Below the pieces are notes generated by a model. The model was given only the letters and a program-made list of their open reading frames with translations, did not search any database and was not told the DNA's origin. Shown here in pieces: positions 1 to 5,970 of a stretch of 5,970 bases of DNA. The first letter of the stretch is position 1, and each line of letters starts with the position of its first letter. The DNA lies in assembly GCA_014382085.1 (NCBI GenBank), contig JACNKJ010000059.1, forward strand, positions 1 to 5,970, given 5' to 3'. Made by a program: the position numbers and the translations under genes. The stretch is from a bacterium (lineage in GTDB: Bacteria; Krumholzibacteriota; Krumholzibacteriia; JACNKJ01).

Positions 1-382
1 CCACGGCGTTGAAAATGAATACCGTGTCGCTGGTGTTGCCGAGCCCGAAGCCCAGACCGCCGGGATCGAAATCGTTGGGATTCAAATTGGTCACGCCAGG
101 ATAGATCAACTGGAAGATGGTCAAATCTCCCGCGACGACGATGTATCCACCCGGATCGAGAATGCCGTGCAAATAACAGCGCGGATGGGTGAGGTTGTCG
201 TCGAGCATGTACCAACCGGTGATGTCGAGAGCCGTGTCGCCGCGATTGACGAGCTCCACGAATTCCACGTCCGTACCGGGGCTGTTGTACATGATCTCGT
301 TGATGACGAGTTCCGCTGAAGCCATGCCGACGGAAAAAACAATGACCATGGCGAAGATGATGGGGATAATCGAGCGTTGCAT
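1..382 (-). CDS. Secreted lamin-tail-domain (LTD) protein, N-terminal part, runs off the window
   Basis: My reading of the minus strand gives an open frame of 127 codons from an ATG at 382-380 to the window edge, so the C-terminus is missing. Residues 1-23 form a signal peptide (MQRSIIPIIFAMVIVFSVGM then ASA, likely cleaved before E24). Residues 26-127 match the lamin tail domain pattern: INEIMYN (27-33), EFVELVN (40-46), DITGWYMLDD (53-62), LDPGGYIVVAGD (75-86) and NTSDTVFIF (116-124). This immunoglobulin-like beta fold is common in bacterial surface and secreted proteins, often alongside nucleases, dockerins or sorting tails; no catalytic domain is visible in the part present. An AAGGAG ribosome site lies at 393-388, 5 nt before the ATG, which fixes the start. 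The gene follows the Ppx gene on the same strand after 73 nt but has its own promoter, so it is probably a separate unit. Its exact role cannot be told from this fragment. Confidence 0.85.
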   Translation of the reverse strand, partial: MQRSIIPIIFAMVIVFSVGMASAELVINEIMYNSPGTDVEFVELVNRGDTALDITGWYMLDDNLTHPRCYLHGILDPGGYIVVAGDLTIFQLIYPGVTNLNPNDFDPGGLGFGLGNTSDTVFIFNAV

Positions 383-405
383 GTGTACTCCTTCCAAGGC
401 CAACA

Positions 406-414
406 ATTATAACA
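406..414 (-). promoter_or_regulatory. Extended -10 promoter of the lamin-tail-domain gene
   Basis: On the minus strand the bases read TGTTATAAT, a perfect TATAAT hexamer preceded by the TGn of an extended -10 element. No good -35 box sits 17 nt upstream (GTGTCT there), as is normal for extended -10 promoters. Transcription would start near 399, giving a leader of about 17 nt that still includes the AAGGAG site at 393-388. The promoter lies in the 73-nt gap after the Ppx/GppA stop codon. I see no convincing terminator hairpin in that gap, so readthrough from the phosphate genes may add to expression. Confidence 0.6.
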
Positions 415-455
415 TAGCCCAGGCTGTCAGACACATGAAGATCTAAGATTGCGGC

Positions 456-1361
456 TTAGGGAGCAAAAAGATCCAGAAAAAGCCCGTGCCGAAGGGCCAA
501 ATCGCTGAGGAGAAGCTCTCGGCTACCAAGGCGATCCATAACAGCGCGGACAATGCAAGCGCCCGCCAAAATCAACGGCGCCCGTTCCGGATGAAGTCCG
601 GAAAGGTTGCGTCGATCCACAAGAGGGAGCGAACGGTAGAGTTCGATTTGGCGATCCACCTCGCCGAGGGGCACACTTAGCCCGCGCAGATTTTCGCCCT
701 GAAAGTGATCCAAACCCAGTTGCACGCTTCCCAATGTCGTAGCCGTTCCTCCGATTCCCACCAGGATCCCCTTCTTCCCCGAAAGGACGGATAGTTCCCC
801 ATGAAGGGCCTTCAGGGCGGCATCCACCTTTTCACGCACAGGGGGATCCTCTCCAAAAAAATCTTCGGTAATGGGAATACAACCTAAGGGAAGGCTGAAG
901 CAATCCTCCACCCGCCCCTGTCGACCGAAGTTGAACTCGGTGCTGCCGCCCCCCACATCGAAGGTGGCGAGCAGATCATCCCGAGGGCCTAGACTTGCTC
1001 CGGCCGCTCGAAACGAAAGACGCGCCTCTTCCTCGCCTGAAATGATGGCAAGGTCGAGGTCACAACGGAGACGGAGCTGCTCGAGAAAATCTCCGCCGTT
1101 TTTCGCATGCCTGAGGGCCTGAGTGCCCACCGCACGCATGTCTGTTGCGCCGAGTTTTCGGGCGATGTCCACCAACTCTTCCAGTGCGTCCAGGCTTCGC
1201 TCCATAGCTTCTTCAGAGAGCTGTCCACTGACTCTTAGCCCTTGGCCGAGACCACAGATTCGAACCTCGTCGGCTAAGATGCCCATGGTTCCGCCGCCAC
1301 TCATTGCCACGAGCATTTTCACGGAGTTGCTGCCCACATCGAAGACGGCCTTGGGAGTCAT
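456..1361 (-). CDS. Ppx/GppA-family exopolyphosphatase / guanosine pentaphosphate phosphatase
   Basis: This 301-aa cytoplasmic enzyme belongs to the ASKHA-fold Ppx/GppA family, which removes terminal phosphate from inorganic polyphosphate and/or converts pppGpp to ppGpp. The family motifs appear in order: phosphate-binding loop FDVGSNSVKMLV (7-18), VGTQALRHAKNGGDFL (78-93), IISGEEEARL (106-115, containing the expected catalytic glutamate, probably E111), second phosphate loop FDVGGGSTEF (134-143), LPLGCIPITEDFF (157-169), GIGGTATTLG (202-211), and the C-terminal LILAGACIV (263-271) and SDLALRHGLF (286-295). The length fits the short two-lobed form; the extra C-terminal HD-like domains of the roughly 500-aa E. 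coli enzymes are absent. Sequence alone does not separate Ppx from GppA activity, so no symbol is given. The ATG at 1361 is 7 nt after the stop of the phosphate transporter gene, so the two are almost certainly co-transcribed and probably translationally coupled. All key loops look intact. Confidence 0.95.
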   Translation of the reverse strand: MTPKAVFDVGSNSVKMLVAMSGGGTMGILADEVRICGLGQGLRVSGQLSEEAMERSLDALEELVDIARKLGATDMRAVGTQALRHAKNGGDFLEQLRLRCDLDLAIISGEEEARLSFRAAGASLGPRDDLLATFDVGGGSTEFNFGRQGRVEDCFSLPLGCIPITEDFFGEDPPVREKVDAALKALHGELSVLSGKKGILVGIGGTATTLGSVQLGLDHFQGENLRGLSVPLGEVDRQIELYRSLPLVDRRNLSGLHPERAPLILAGACIVRAVMDRLGSRELLLSDLALRHGLFLDLFAP

Positions 1362-1365
1362 GACA

Positions 1366-1371
1366 CTCCTA
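1366..1371 (-). promoter_or_regulatory. Ribosome binding site of the Ppx/GppA gene overlapping the transporter stop codon
   Basis: The minus strand reads TAGGAG, followed by TGTC and then the ATG. The TAG is the stop codon of the transporter gene, and AGGAG is the Shine-Dalgarno site of the Ppx/GppA gene, with a short 4-nt spacer. This arrangement supports the chosen start and suggests that ribosomes finishing the transporter re-initiate on the phosphatase. Confidence 0.7.
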
Positions 1372-3486
1372 GGAATCGGAAGCTTTGCGTTCGCCCTGGT
1401 AGGTATTCAGCAGAGCGTGCGCGATATTCGTGGAGTAGCTGTCAATACGACGCAGAGCGTCCATGAGATCCAGGTGATACTCACTGCTCTTCACCGATTC
1501 GCTGACGGCACTACGAACCCTGGCGTAGTGGGCCTGTCGGTAGTCCAATTCCAATACTCGATATCGCTGGTGCTTGGCCTCGATGTTCCTAGCCTCGTCC
1601 AGGCTATTATCCCTGAAGGCTTCCAGGCTGCGCGAGATTTGCTTGAGCATTTTCAAATGGAAGGCGCGAACTTCTGTTTCACCCGATTCCGAAAACGCCA
1701 CGCTCTCCGCCGCCATCTTTCGGGCTAGGGGCCGGAGTTCCTTGTCGATGATGTCCGCGACATGCTCGTACTGCTTGGTCACGTGCATCATCAAATACAC
1801 TTCCTCAGTCTGCTCCTTGGTGATCCGCTGCTTTCCGATGTCCAGCAGGTAGGCGGAAATCTCAGTTTGGAGATCATCCACCATATCCTCACCGCCATGG
1901 ATGGTGTCGAGTATCTCCAGGTTTCGATCGAAGAAGGCCGGGATAATCTGTTCGGCCATCTCCTTAACCTTCTCTCCCATGCGTAGGATTTCAACCTTGG
2001 CCAAATTCAAAGCCAGCACGGGCGCGTTGAGAATTGTGGCATCAAGATGTCGGGCCCGATTGGTCTGCAATACGGGTTCGACCCGATCTGGCAGCATGCG
2101 GACGATGAGTTTCGCAAAAAGTGGTGTGAAGGGAAGGAAGAGTAAGGCTATGCCCACGTTGAAAATGGTGTGGGCGTTAGCGACCTGCCTAGCAAGGTCC
2201 GCAGAGCCGGAAATGTGTCTGACCAAGGCCGTGAACTGCGGAATCCAGGCCACCATGATTAAGACACCCAGCACCTTGAAAAGCGTATGCGCCAGGGCCA
2301 CGCGCTTCGCCTCTCGGCCGGCATTCAGACTAGCCAGGGCGGCTGTCACACAGGTGCCGATATTGGCGCCGAAGAGAAGGGGTATCCCCGCCTCGAGCCC
2401 CAAAAAACCCTGCTGCGCCATGACGATGATGATTCCCGAAAAAGCGCTCGAGCTCTGGATCATTGCGGTAAAGGCGGCTCCCACAACAATTCCCAGGATT
2501 GGATTTTCCAAGCCGGCCAAGCTGTCGATAAAGGGTTTGTAGCTTCGTAGCGGCTCCATGGCCTTACCCATGATGGACAATCCGAAAAAGAGGATGCCGA
2601 AGCCCAGCATGGCGTCGCCCAGCTGCTTGAGGCGAATCTTCTTTGTCAAGTATCGAAGCGCGAAGCCCACGGCGATGATGAGAAGCGCGTAGTCGGTGAG
2701 CTTGAAGGCGATGAGCTGGGCGGTGATGGTGGTGCCGATGTCCGCTCCGAGAATCACGCCCAAGGTCTGGGCGAAACTCATGAGCCCGGCCTGCACAAAA
2801 CTCACCAGCACTACCGTCGTTGCGCTTGAGCTTTGGATGACCATGGTCACCACGGCGCCCATGGCCAGGCCGACGACTCGATTGCGGGTAAGGACGCTGA
2901 GGATTCCTCGCATACGACGGCCCGCACCACGCTGGAGGGAGGAACTCATCATGTCCATACCGAAAAGGAATAAACCCAATCCGCCGGCCAAACCAAAGAG
3001 CATGAAGAGAACCCAACTGGGTCGTTTCACAGGAAGATTGAGAATGAGGCGGGCTTCAGGATCTTTCTGGCCGGGCAGAAGGGCCATGATCGCGTAGTCG
3101 CCCTCGCCCGCGTCGGCCACCAATTCAAAACTTGCAATGCCGCGATCATCCGAGCTCGAAATCCCTAAAACTCGGCTCTCGGGAGAGAGAAGGTGAAAGT
3201 GAACTTCCTTGCCCTTAGACGCTTCACGGTCTTTCCCTATCACCCGCACCCGGAGTTCCGTACTGCCTCCTGAAAACATGGTGCGCCCATCGCCGGAAAT
3301 GCGTCGATTGCGGTCGTCCACGGGATGGCTAAGCTTCAGGCCTGAATCGGCGGTGCTTTCTTCAAGATTCTGAACAAGGCTATCGGCCCCTACCGATAAA
3401 CTGTCGACATTTTCCAATGCAAACAGGCTCACCGGCGCCATGAGGGCGATGAGCAGAAGGAATCTTGGGAACGCGGGGGAAATCAT
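1369..3486 (-). CDS. Na+/phosphate cotransporter (NptA/YjbB type) with PhoU-like C-terminal domain and N-terminal extracytoplasmic domain
   Basis: This 705-aa inner-membrane protein belongs to the Na/Pi cotransporter (SLC34-like) family. The transport core, about residues 158-465, shows the inverted-repeat signatures: VIQSSSATT (216-224) and MIQSSSAFS (342-350), each followed by a glycine motif, GADIGTT (247-253) and GANIGTC (373-379). A further pair, AHTLFKV (399-405) and AHTIFNV (438-444), is also visible. About eight or nine hydrophobic segments fall in the core. Residues 485-700 are helical and PhoU-like, with YEHVADIIDKEL (573-584) and IDSYSTNIAHAL (681-692); in this family the tail is thought to regulate transport. 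Unusually, residues 1-23 resemble a signal peptide or extra membrane segment. Residues 50-152 look like an Ig/Big-type beta domain, with alternating hydrophobics in STELRVRVIG, KEVHFHLL and GIASFELVADAG. GGAAGG at 3501-3496, 9 nt before the ATG, supports the start. The gene is followed closely by the Ppx/GppA gene. Confidence 0.93.
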   Translation of the reverse strand: MISPAFPRFLLLIALMAPVSLFALENVDSLSVGADSLVQNLEESTADSGLKLSHPVDDRNRRISGDGRTMFSGGSTELRVRVIGKDREASKGKEVHFHLLSPESRVLGISSSDDRGIASFELVADAGEGDYAIMALLPGQKDPEARLILNLPVKRPSWVLFMLFGLAGGLGLFLFGMDMMSSSLQRGAGRRMRGILSVLTRNRVVGLAMGAVVTMVIQSSSATTVVLVSFVQAGLMSFAQTLGVILGADIGTTITAQLIAFKLTDYALLIIAVGFALRYLTKKIRLKQLGDAMLGFGILFFGLSIMGKAMEPLRSYKPFIDSLAGLENPILGIVVGAAFTAMIQSSSAFSGIIIVMAQQGFLGLEAGIPLLFGANIGTCVTAALASLNAGREAKRVALAHTLFKVLGVLIMVAWIPQFTALVRHISGSADLARQVANAHTIFNVGIALLFLPFTPLFAKLIVRMLPDRVEPVLQTNRARHLDATILNAPVLALNLAKVEILRMGEKVKEMAEQIIPAFFDRNLEILDTIHGGEDMVDDLQTEISAYLLDIGKQRITKEQTEEVYLMMHVTKQYEHVADIIDKELRPLARKMAAESVAFSESGETEVRAFHLKMLKQISRSLEAFRDNSLDEARNIEAKHQRYRVLELDYRQAHYARVRSAVSESVKSSEYHLDLMDALRRIDSYSTNIAHALLNTYQGERKASDS

Positions 3487-3501
3487 GGGAAACTACCTTC
3501 C

Positions 3502-3521
3502 ATGGGGCCTCCATGCCCCAT
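3502..3521 (-). repeat. Perfect 7-bp inverted repeat (hairpin) in the transporter leader
   Basis: ATGGGGC at 3502-3508 is exactly mirrored by GCCCCAT at 3515-3521, with a 6-nt loop. The transporter mRNA could fold this GC-rich hairpin directly against the GGAAGG ribosome site at 3501-3496. No run of T follows, so it is not a classical intrinsic terminator on the minus strand. It could tune translation, protect the 5' end, act as a protein-binding palindrome, or be chance. The repeat is seen directly; the function is inference. Confidence 0.45.
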
Positions 3522-3527
3522 CCAACT

Positions 3528-3557
3528 AGTATCGGCGCAGGTGGGGTCCGTCTTCAA
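3528..3557 (-). promoter_or_regulatory. Weak candidate promoter for the transporter-Ppx/GppA pair
   Basis: On the minus strand TTGAAG (3557-3552) and GATACT (3533-3528) are separated by 18 nt; each matches four of six consensus bases. The -35 box would overlap the end of the CYTH-like gene, and transcription would begin near 3521, at the edge of the hairpin. Because the gap to the preceding gene is only 67 nt, the transporter may equally be read through from upstream. Confidence 0.25.
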
Positions 3558-4444
3558 GGTTTTTGAAAGCCGGCTTGCTCATAGACCAGGGCGGTTTTCC
3601 CCAAACCAGGCTGCCATGTGTCTCCTAGGGCCAGATGAAGGGCAGGCAAAAACTGAAGAGAGGCCCAAAGGGAAGGGACCGAACTCTTGCTGCCGCCAAT
3701 TTCATAGTCGTAGGAAATTTCTGCGGCGAGGGCCTGTCCATCCGCGTCTTCGAACCATGTGATTTCCAGGTCGGCCAGGACACCGTTTCCAAAATCGAGG
3801 TAACCGGGTTGAATGCGCCGTTCCAGGATGGGCCCGCCGACGGTCTCGAACTTCGTTTCCGCCGGGAGTCCTACTTCAGCCAAACTTGGATAGATTTCGA
3901 GCAATTCGGAAAGCGAAGGTCTTTCGAACACCGGCAGGCCCTTCACCTTGCATCGGCGTGCATAACGAGATTGCCAGGGACCATTTTCCGCCACGGGAAT
4001 GATATCTTCCTCGAACTCCTCATCCGATTGGTAGGAATCGGCCGCGGACACGCTCGCCGCCGCCGTCTTGCCCCGAATGGATGAACTGAATTTGAAAGAG
4101 AGCTCAGAAGTATCGGCTATGCGGTCTCCTCGCACTTTCACCCTTTGCCGGAGCAGCCAGCCCTGCGATCGAAGTGCAAAGTCTCGAGTATCAAAGTAGC
4201 GAAGCTCGCGGGTCTTTACCTTGGGTTCACCCCCTGGCTCACGCAATGCCACTTTTCGTTCGGCAGCCAGCACACGCAGAGTCGCGAGACTGGATTCGAA
4301 AAAGTCCTCGGGCCCTTCGAATGCCTCGGTACGAAGTAGAATCTTAATTTCACGGGAATCCACCCCCACCGGCGCCTCGGCCAGTATCGGTAAGCAGTTT
4401 GTTAATAAGACGATGGCGCCGAAGACTAGGCTTGCTCTCTTCAT
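3554..4444 (-). CDS. Exported CYTH-like (triphosphate tunnel fold) protein
   Basis: A 296-aa protein with a signal peptide (MKRASLVFGAIVLLTNCLPI, then LAEA, likely cleaved after A24), so probably periplasmic. C17 is preceded by LTN, a poor lipobox. The mature part follows the CYTH order: SREIKILL (30-37) where ExExK is expected, LRYFDTRDFALRSQGWLLRQR (81-101) matching the usual YyDT...L...g..LR.R block, ELSFKF (114-119) for the LTLK strand with K118, acidic EEFEEDI (142-148), and late glutamate-bearing strands around LADLEITWFED (223-233) and AAEISYDYE (240-248). CYTH proteins bind triphosphate or polyphosphate in a charged barrel. The first glutamate of ExExK is replaced by S30, so catalysis may be altered or lost. 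The start at 4444 is chosen over an upstream TTG at 4492 because AGGAGG lies 7 nt before it and it opens directly into the signal peptide. Next comes the phosphate transporter, on the same strand after 67 nt, supporting a phosphate role. The family call is from motif reading only. Confidence 0.6.
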   Translation of the reverse strand: MKRASLVFGAIVLLTNCLPILAEAPVGVDSREIKILLRTEAFEGPEDFFESSLATLRVLAAERKVALREPGGEPKVKTRELRYFDTRDFALRSQGWLLRQRVKVRGDRIADTSELSFKFSSSIRGKTAAASVSAADSYQSDEEFEEDIIPVAENGPWQSRYARRCKVKGLPVFERPSLSELLEIYPSLAEVGLPAETKFETVGGPILERRIQPGYLDFGNGVLADLEITWFEDADGQALAAEISYDYEIGGSKSSVPSLWASLQFLPALHLALGDTWQPGLGKTALVYEQAGFQKP

Positions 4445-4581
4445 GGCTGAACCTCCTGTGGCTTTATTCAATAGATCGAAACTCCTTACCAAGCAAGTAA
4501 ATGCGGTTCCCGCACTGGCAAAATATCTCCATATCGGGTAAAGTTGGGGATCTCACACTCAACCCACACAAGAGGAATGCC
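4445..4581. promoter_or_regulatory. Divergent intergenic region with both ribosome sites
   Basis: This 137-bp AT-richer gap separates the divergent CYTH-like and metalloprotease genes and must hold promoters for both. A strong AGGAGG for the minus gene is at 4457-4452, and AGAGGA for the plus gene is at 4571-4576. Promoter boxes are weak. On the plus strand, TGGCAA (4516-4521) and TAAAGT (4539-4544) have a 17-nt spacer. On the minus strand, TTGCTT and TATTGA (4473-4468) also have 17 nt. TGCGG-TTC-CCGCA (4502-4514) is a 5-bp inverted repeat that might be an operator, but it is short. Confidence 0.4.
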
Positions 4582-5970
4582 ATGATTCGGAACGCTATCT
4601 TCTTCCTGATCCTGATGCTTCCGCTGATCGCAGCGGCCGACTCTTCCTACACTATGACGCGAATGGCTCACCCCTCACCGGGAGCCGAGGAAGCTATCAG
4701 GCTTCCCTCTCCCATCGAAGATTACGAAAGCGCCATGCAGCGCCTCGAGGCCGAAGGCTGGCTCGATGGCGATCGCACGCCGCCCGCGGATCCGCAGTTA
4801 GGCGACACCTGGCTCTGGTACATCTGGGATCTGGGCGGAATGCCCGTGGCCAATCTGCTTCCCTGCACCGTGCGCGGACTGGGGGACAACATCTATGTTG
4901 TGGTCGAGGATTCCCAGTGGAACGTAAACATCGATCAGGGAGACGTGGACACCATCGTCGATCACTTCGACAACGTCAGCGTGGGTAATTTCCCCGACCA
5001 GGGCATTTGGGATCTAAACACAAGCCACTTCGGCGATCCGCCGAACTTCGATGGTCTCGATCGCATATTCTTCCTCTACTATGAATTCAATATCTCGGCC
5101 GACGGCTTCTTCTGGGTCTACGATCAATTCCCCGATGGAAGTCAACCTTGGGCCAGCAACGAAGCCGACGTCATCTACCTGGCCACCGACAGCGGCAATT
5201 GCGCAAGCGACTACCTCATGGCAGTGGGCGCACACGAGTTCGAACATTTGATCCACTTTAACCAGGACGAGAATGAAGATACTTGGCTCGATGAAGGCAT
5301 GGGCGAACTGGCCATGTGGCTCTTCGGCAACCCCGACACCATCTCTTCTTTCAACACGAATCCCGACAACAGTCTGGTTAGCTGGGGCAGTAGCTGGGCC
5401 GACTACATCCAGACCTATCTCTGGACCCTTTACATCTACGAACAGTTCGGCGGTCAGCAGGTTATATGGGATACGGTTCACAATCCCATCAACGGCATGA
5501 ACAGCTACCAAGCCGTCATCAACAATCTGGGTTACATCGACGAGGTTGAGGACATCTTCAACAATTGGTCCGTCGCAAACTATCTGGATGAACCCGGTAT
5601 CTACTATGGCCAGTACGGCTACCTGGGTGATGAATTGCCACCCTTCAGCGCATGGCGATATATCAGCACCTTCCCATCCAGCGGCAACGGATCTGTGCAG
5701 GATTGGGCCTCGGAGTATATTCGCATCGTGGACGGCAGCGATGGCGCGGCTCCACATATCACCATTGATGGATCGGACATTCACGACTTCCGCGTGACCA
5801 TCATGGGTGTGGACGCGGCCCTGTCTACCGTCGTGGTGGAGCTGGAACTTGATGCGAGCGAGTCGGTCTCCTACACCTTCATGGAAGGTGCGGCTCACGA
5901 TGAAGTGGTGGTTTCCGTGGCCAGCACCACACTCACAGGCACAGGTAGCTATACCTATGCCGTGGAATCG
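4582..5970 (+). CDS. Secreted zinc metalloprotease (HExxH...E zincin), C-terminus beyond window
   Basis: My translation gives 463 uninterrupted codons from the ATG at 4582 to the window edge, with no stop, so the 3' end is missing. Residues 1-19 are a signal peptide (MIRNAIFFLILMLPLIAAA, cleaved before D20), so the enzyme is exported. Roughly residues 20-100 look like a propeptide or linker. The catalytic domain carries SNEADVIYL (192-200), then HEFEHLIHFNQDENEDTW (218-235) and LDEGMGELA (236-244). H218 and H222 should bind zinc, E219 is the catalytic base, and E238 in the WLDEG motif is the probable third ligand, as in the WLNEG of M1-type gluzincins. The pattern resembles bacterial M6/M30-like secreted proteases, but I cannot assign a MEROPS family. 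From about residue 360 a Gly/Ser/Thr- and Val-rich beta region begins, perhaps an adhesion, cell-surface or sorting domain that continues outside. AGAGGA at 4571-4576 supports the start. The substrate is unknown. Confidence 0.87.
   Translation, partial: MIRNAIFFLILMLPLIAAADSSYTMTRMAHPSPGAEEAIRLPSPIEDYESAMQRLEAEGWLDGDRTPPADPQLGDTWLWYIWDLGGMPVANLLPCTVRGLGDNIYVVVEDSQWNVNIDQGDVDTIVDHFDNVSVGNFPDQGIWDLNTSHFGDPPNFDGLDRIFFLYYEFNISADGFFWVYDQFPDGSQPWASNEADVIYLATDSGNCASDYLMAVGAHEFEHLIHFNQDENEDTWLDEGMGELAMWLFGNPDTISSFNTNPDNSLVSWGSSWADYIQTYLWTLYIYEQFGGQQVIWDTVHNPINGMNSYQAVINNLGYIDEVEDIFNNWSVANYLDEPGIYYGQYGYLGDELPPFSAWRYISTFPSSGNGSVQDWASEYIRIVDGSDGAAPHITIDGSDIHDFRVTIMGVDAALSTVVVELELDASESVSYTFMEGAAHDEVVVSVASTTLTGTGSYTYAVES

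Noticed and set aside
383..455. A terminator between the Ppx/GppA and lamin-tail genes
   Set aside because: I found no GC-rich stem followed by a T run on the minus strand, only short repeats such as the AGATCT palindrome.
1123..1728. A 201-codon plus-strand open frame across the Ppx/GppA-transporter junction
   Set aside because: It is antisense to two strongly recognised genes, its composition is shadow-like, and it has no recognisable motif.
1901..2542. A 213-codon plus-strand open frame inside the transporter region
   Set aside because: It is antisense to the conserved transport core with QSSS motifs and is rich in K/S/R/A with no domain pattern.
4445..4492. An upstream TTG start adding 16 residues to the CYTH-like protein
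   Set aside because: There is no Shine-Dalgarno site before the TTG, whereas the ATG at 4444 has AGGAGG at ideal spacing and starts directly with a signal peptide.
4463..4492. TTGGTA-18-AATAAA as a minus-strand promoter for the CYTH-like gene
   Set aside because: Transcription would start near 4456, inside the ribosome site at 4457-4452, which would leave the leader without an intact Shine-Dalgarno.
4577..4585. ATGCCATGA, a two-codon frame overlapping the metalloprotease start
   Set aside because: It encodes only Met-Pro before the stop; most likely chance at the ribosome site.
5014..5898. A 294-codon minus-strand open frame as a gene
   Set aside because: It lies wholly antisense to the metalloprotease, which has a signal peptide, zinc motif and ribosome site. 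The antisense translation shows no recognisable domain and is rich in V/D/I residues, as expected from a complement frame.

Overview
The window carries five protein-coding genes on bacterial-style DNA: Shine-Dalgarno sites, ATG starts, short gaps and no introns. Four genes lie on the minus strand and one on the plus strand. Both end genes are cut by the window edges. Three of the five products (LTD protein, CYTH-like protein, zinc protease) begin with a signal peptide. A fourth, the phosphate transporter, has an N-terminal hydrophobic segment and an extracytoplasmic-looking domain before its first transport helix. A lamin-tail-domain protein and a large secreted zincin next to housekeeping phosphate genes would suit an environmental Gram-negative lineage, for example one in or near the FCB superphylum (Krumholzibacteriota- or Eisenbacteria-like). 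This placement is inference from gene style only; no rRNA or marker gene is present.

Minus strand, in transcription order (right to left). (1) 4444-3554: a secreted protein of 296 aa with a CYTH-like (triphosphate tunnel) pattern. (2) 3486-1369: a 705-aa Na+/phosphate cotransporter with two QSSS repeats, a C-terminal PhoU-like helical domain, and an unusual N-terminal beta-rich region. (3) 1361-456: a 301-aa Ppx/GppA-family phosphatase, 7 nt after the transporter stop, with its ribosome binding site overlapping that stop codon. (4) 382-1: the N-terminal 127 residues of a secreted lamin-tail-domain protein, with its own extended -10 promoter.

Plus strand. 4582-5970 is an open frame of 463 codons with no stop before the window edge. 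It encodes a secreted zinc metalloprotease with an HEFEH motif and a downstream WLDEG glutamate. It is divergent from the CYTH-like gene across a 137-bp intergenic region.

Genes 1-3 look like one phosphate/polyphosphate cluster. The transporter moves inorganic phosphate and is probably modulated by its PhoU-like tail. Ppx/GppA enzymes hydrolyse polyphosphate or (p)ppGpp. CYTH proteins characteristically bind tri- or polyphosphate. The CYTH-like protein appears to be exported, which would put a phosphate-chain-binding module outside the cytoplasm next to a transporter that itself carries an extra extracytoplasmic domain. This is the most interesting aspect of the window. The two flanking secreted genes are probably unrelated to it. 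No RNA genes, insertion sequences, CRISPR arrays or prophage features were seen.
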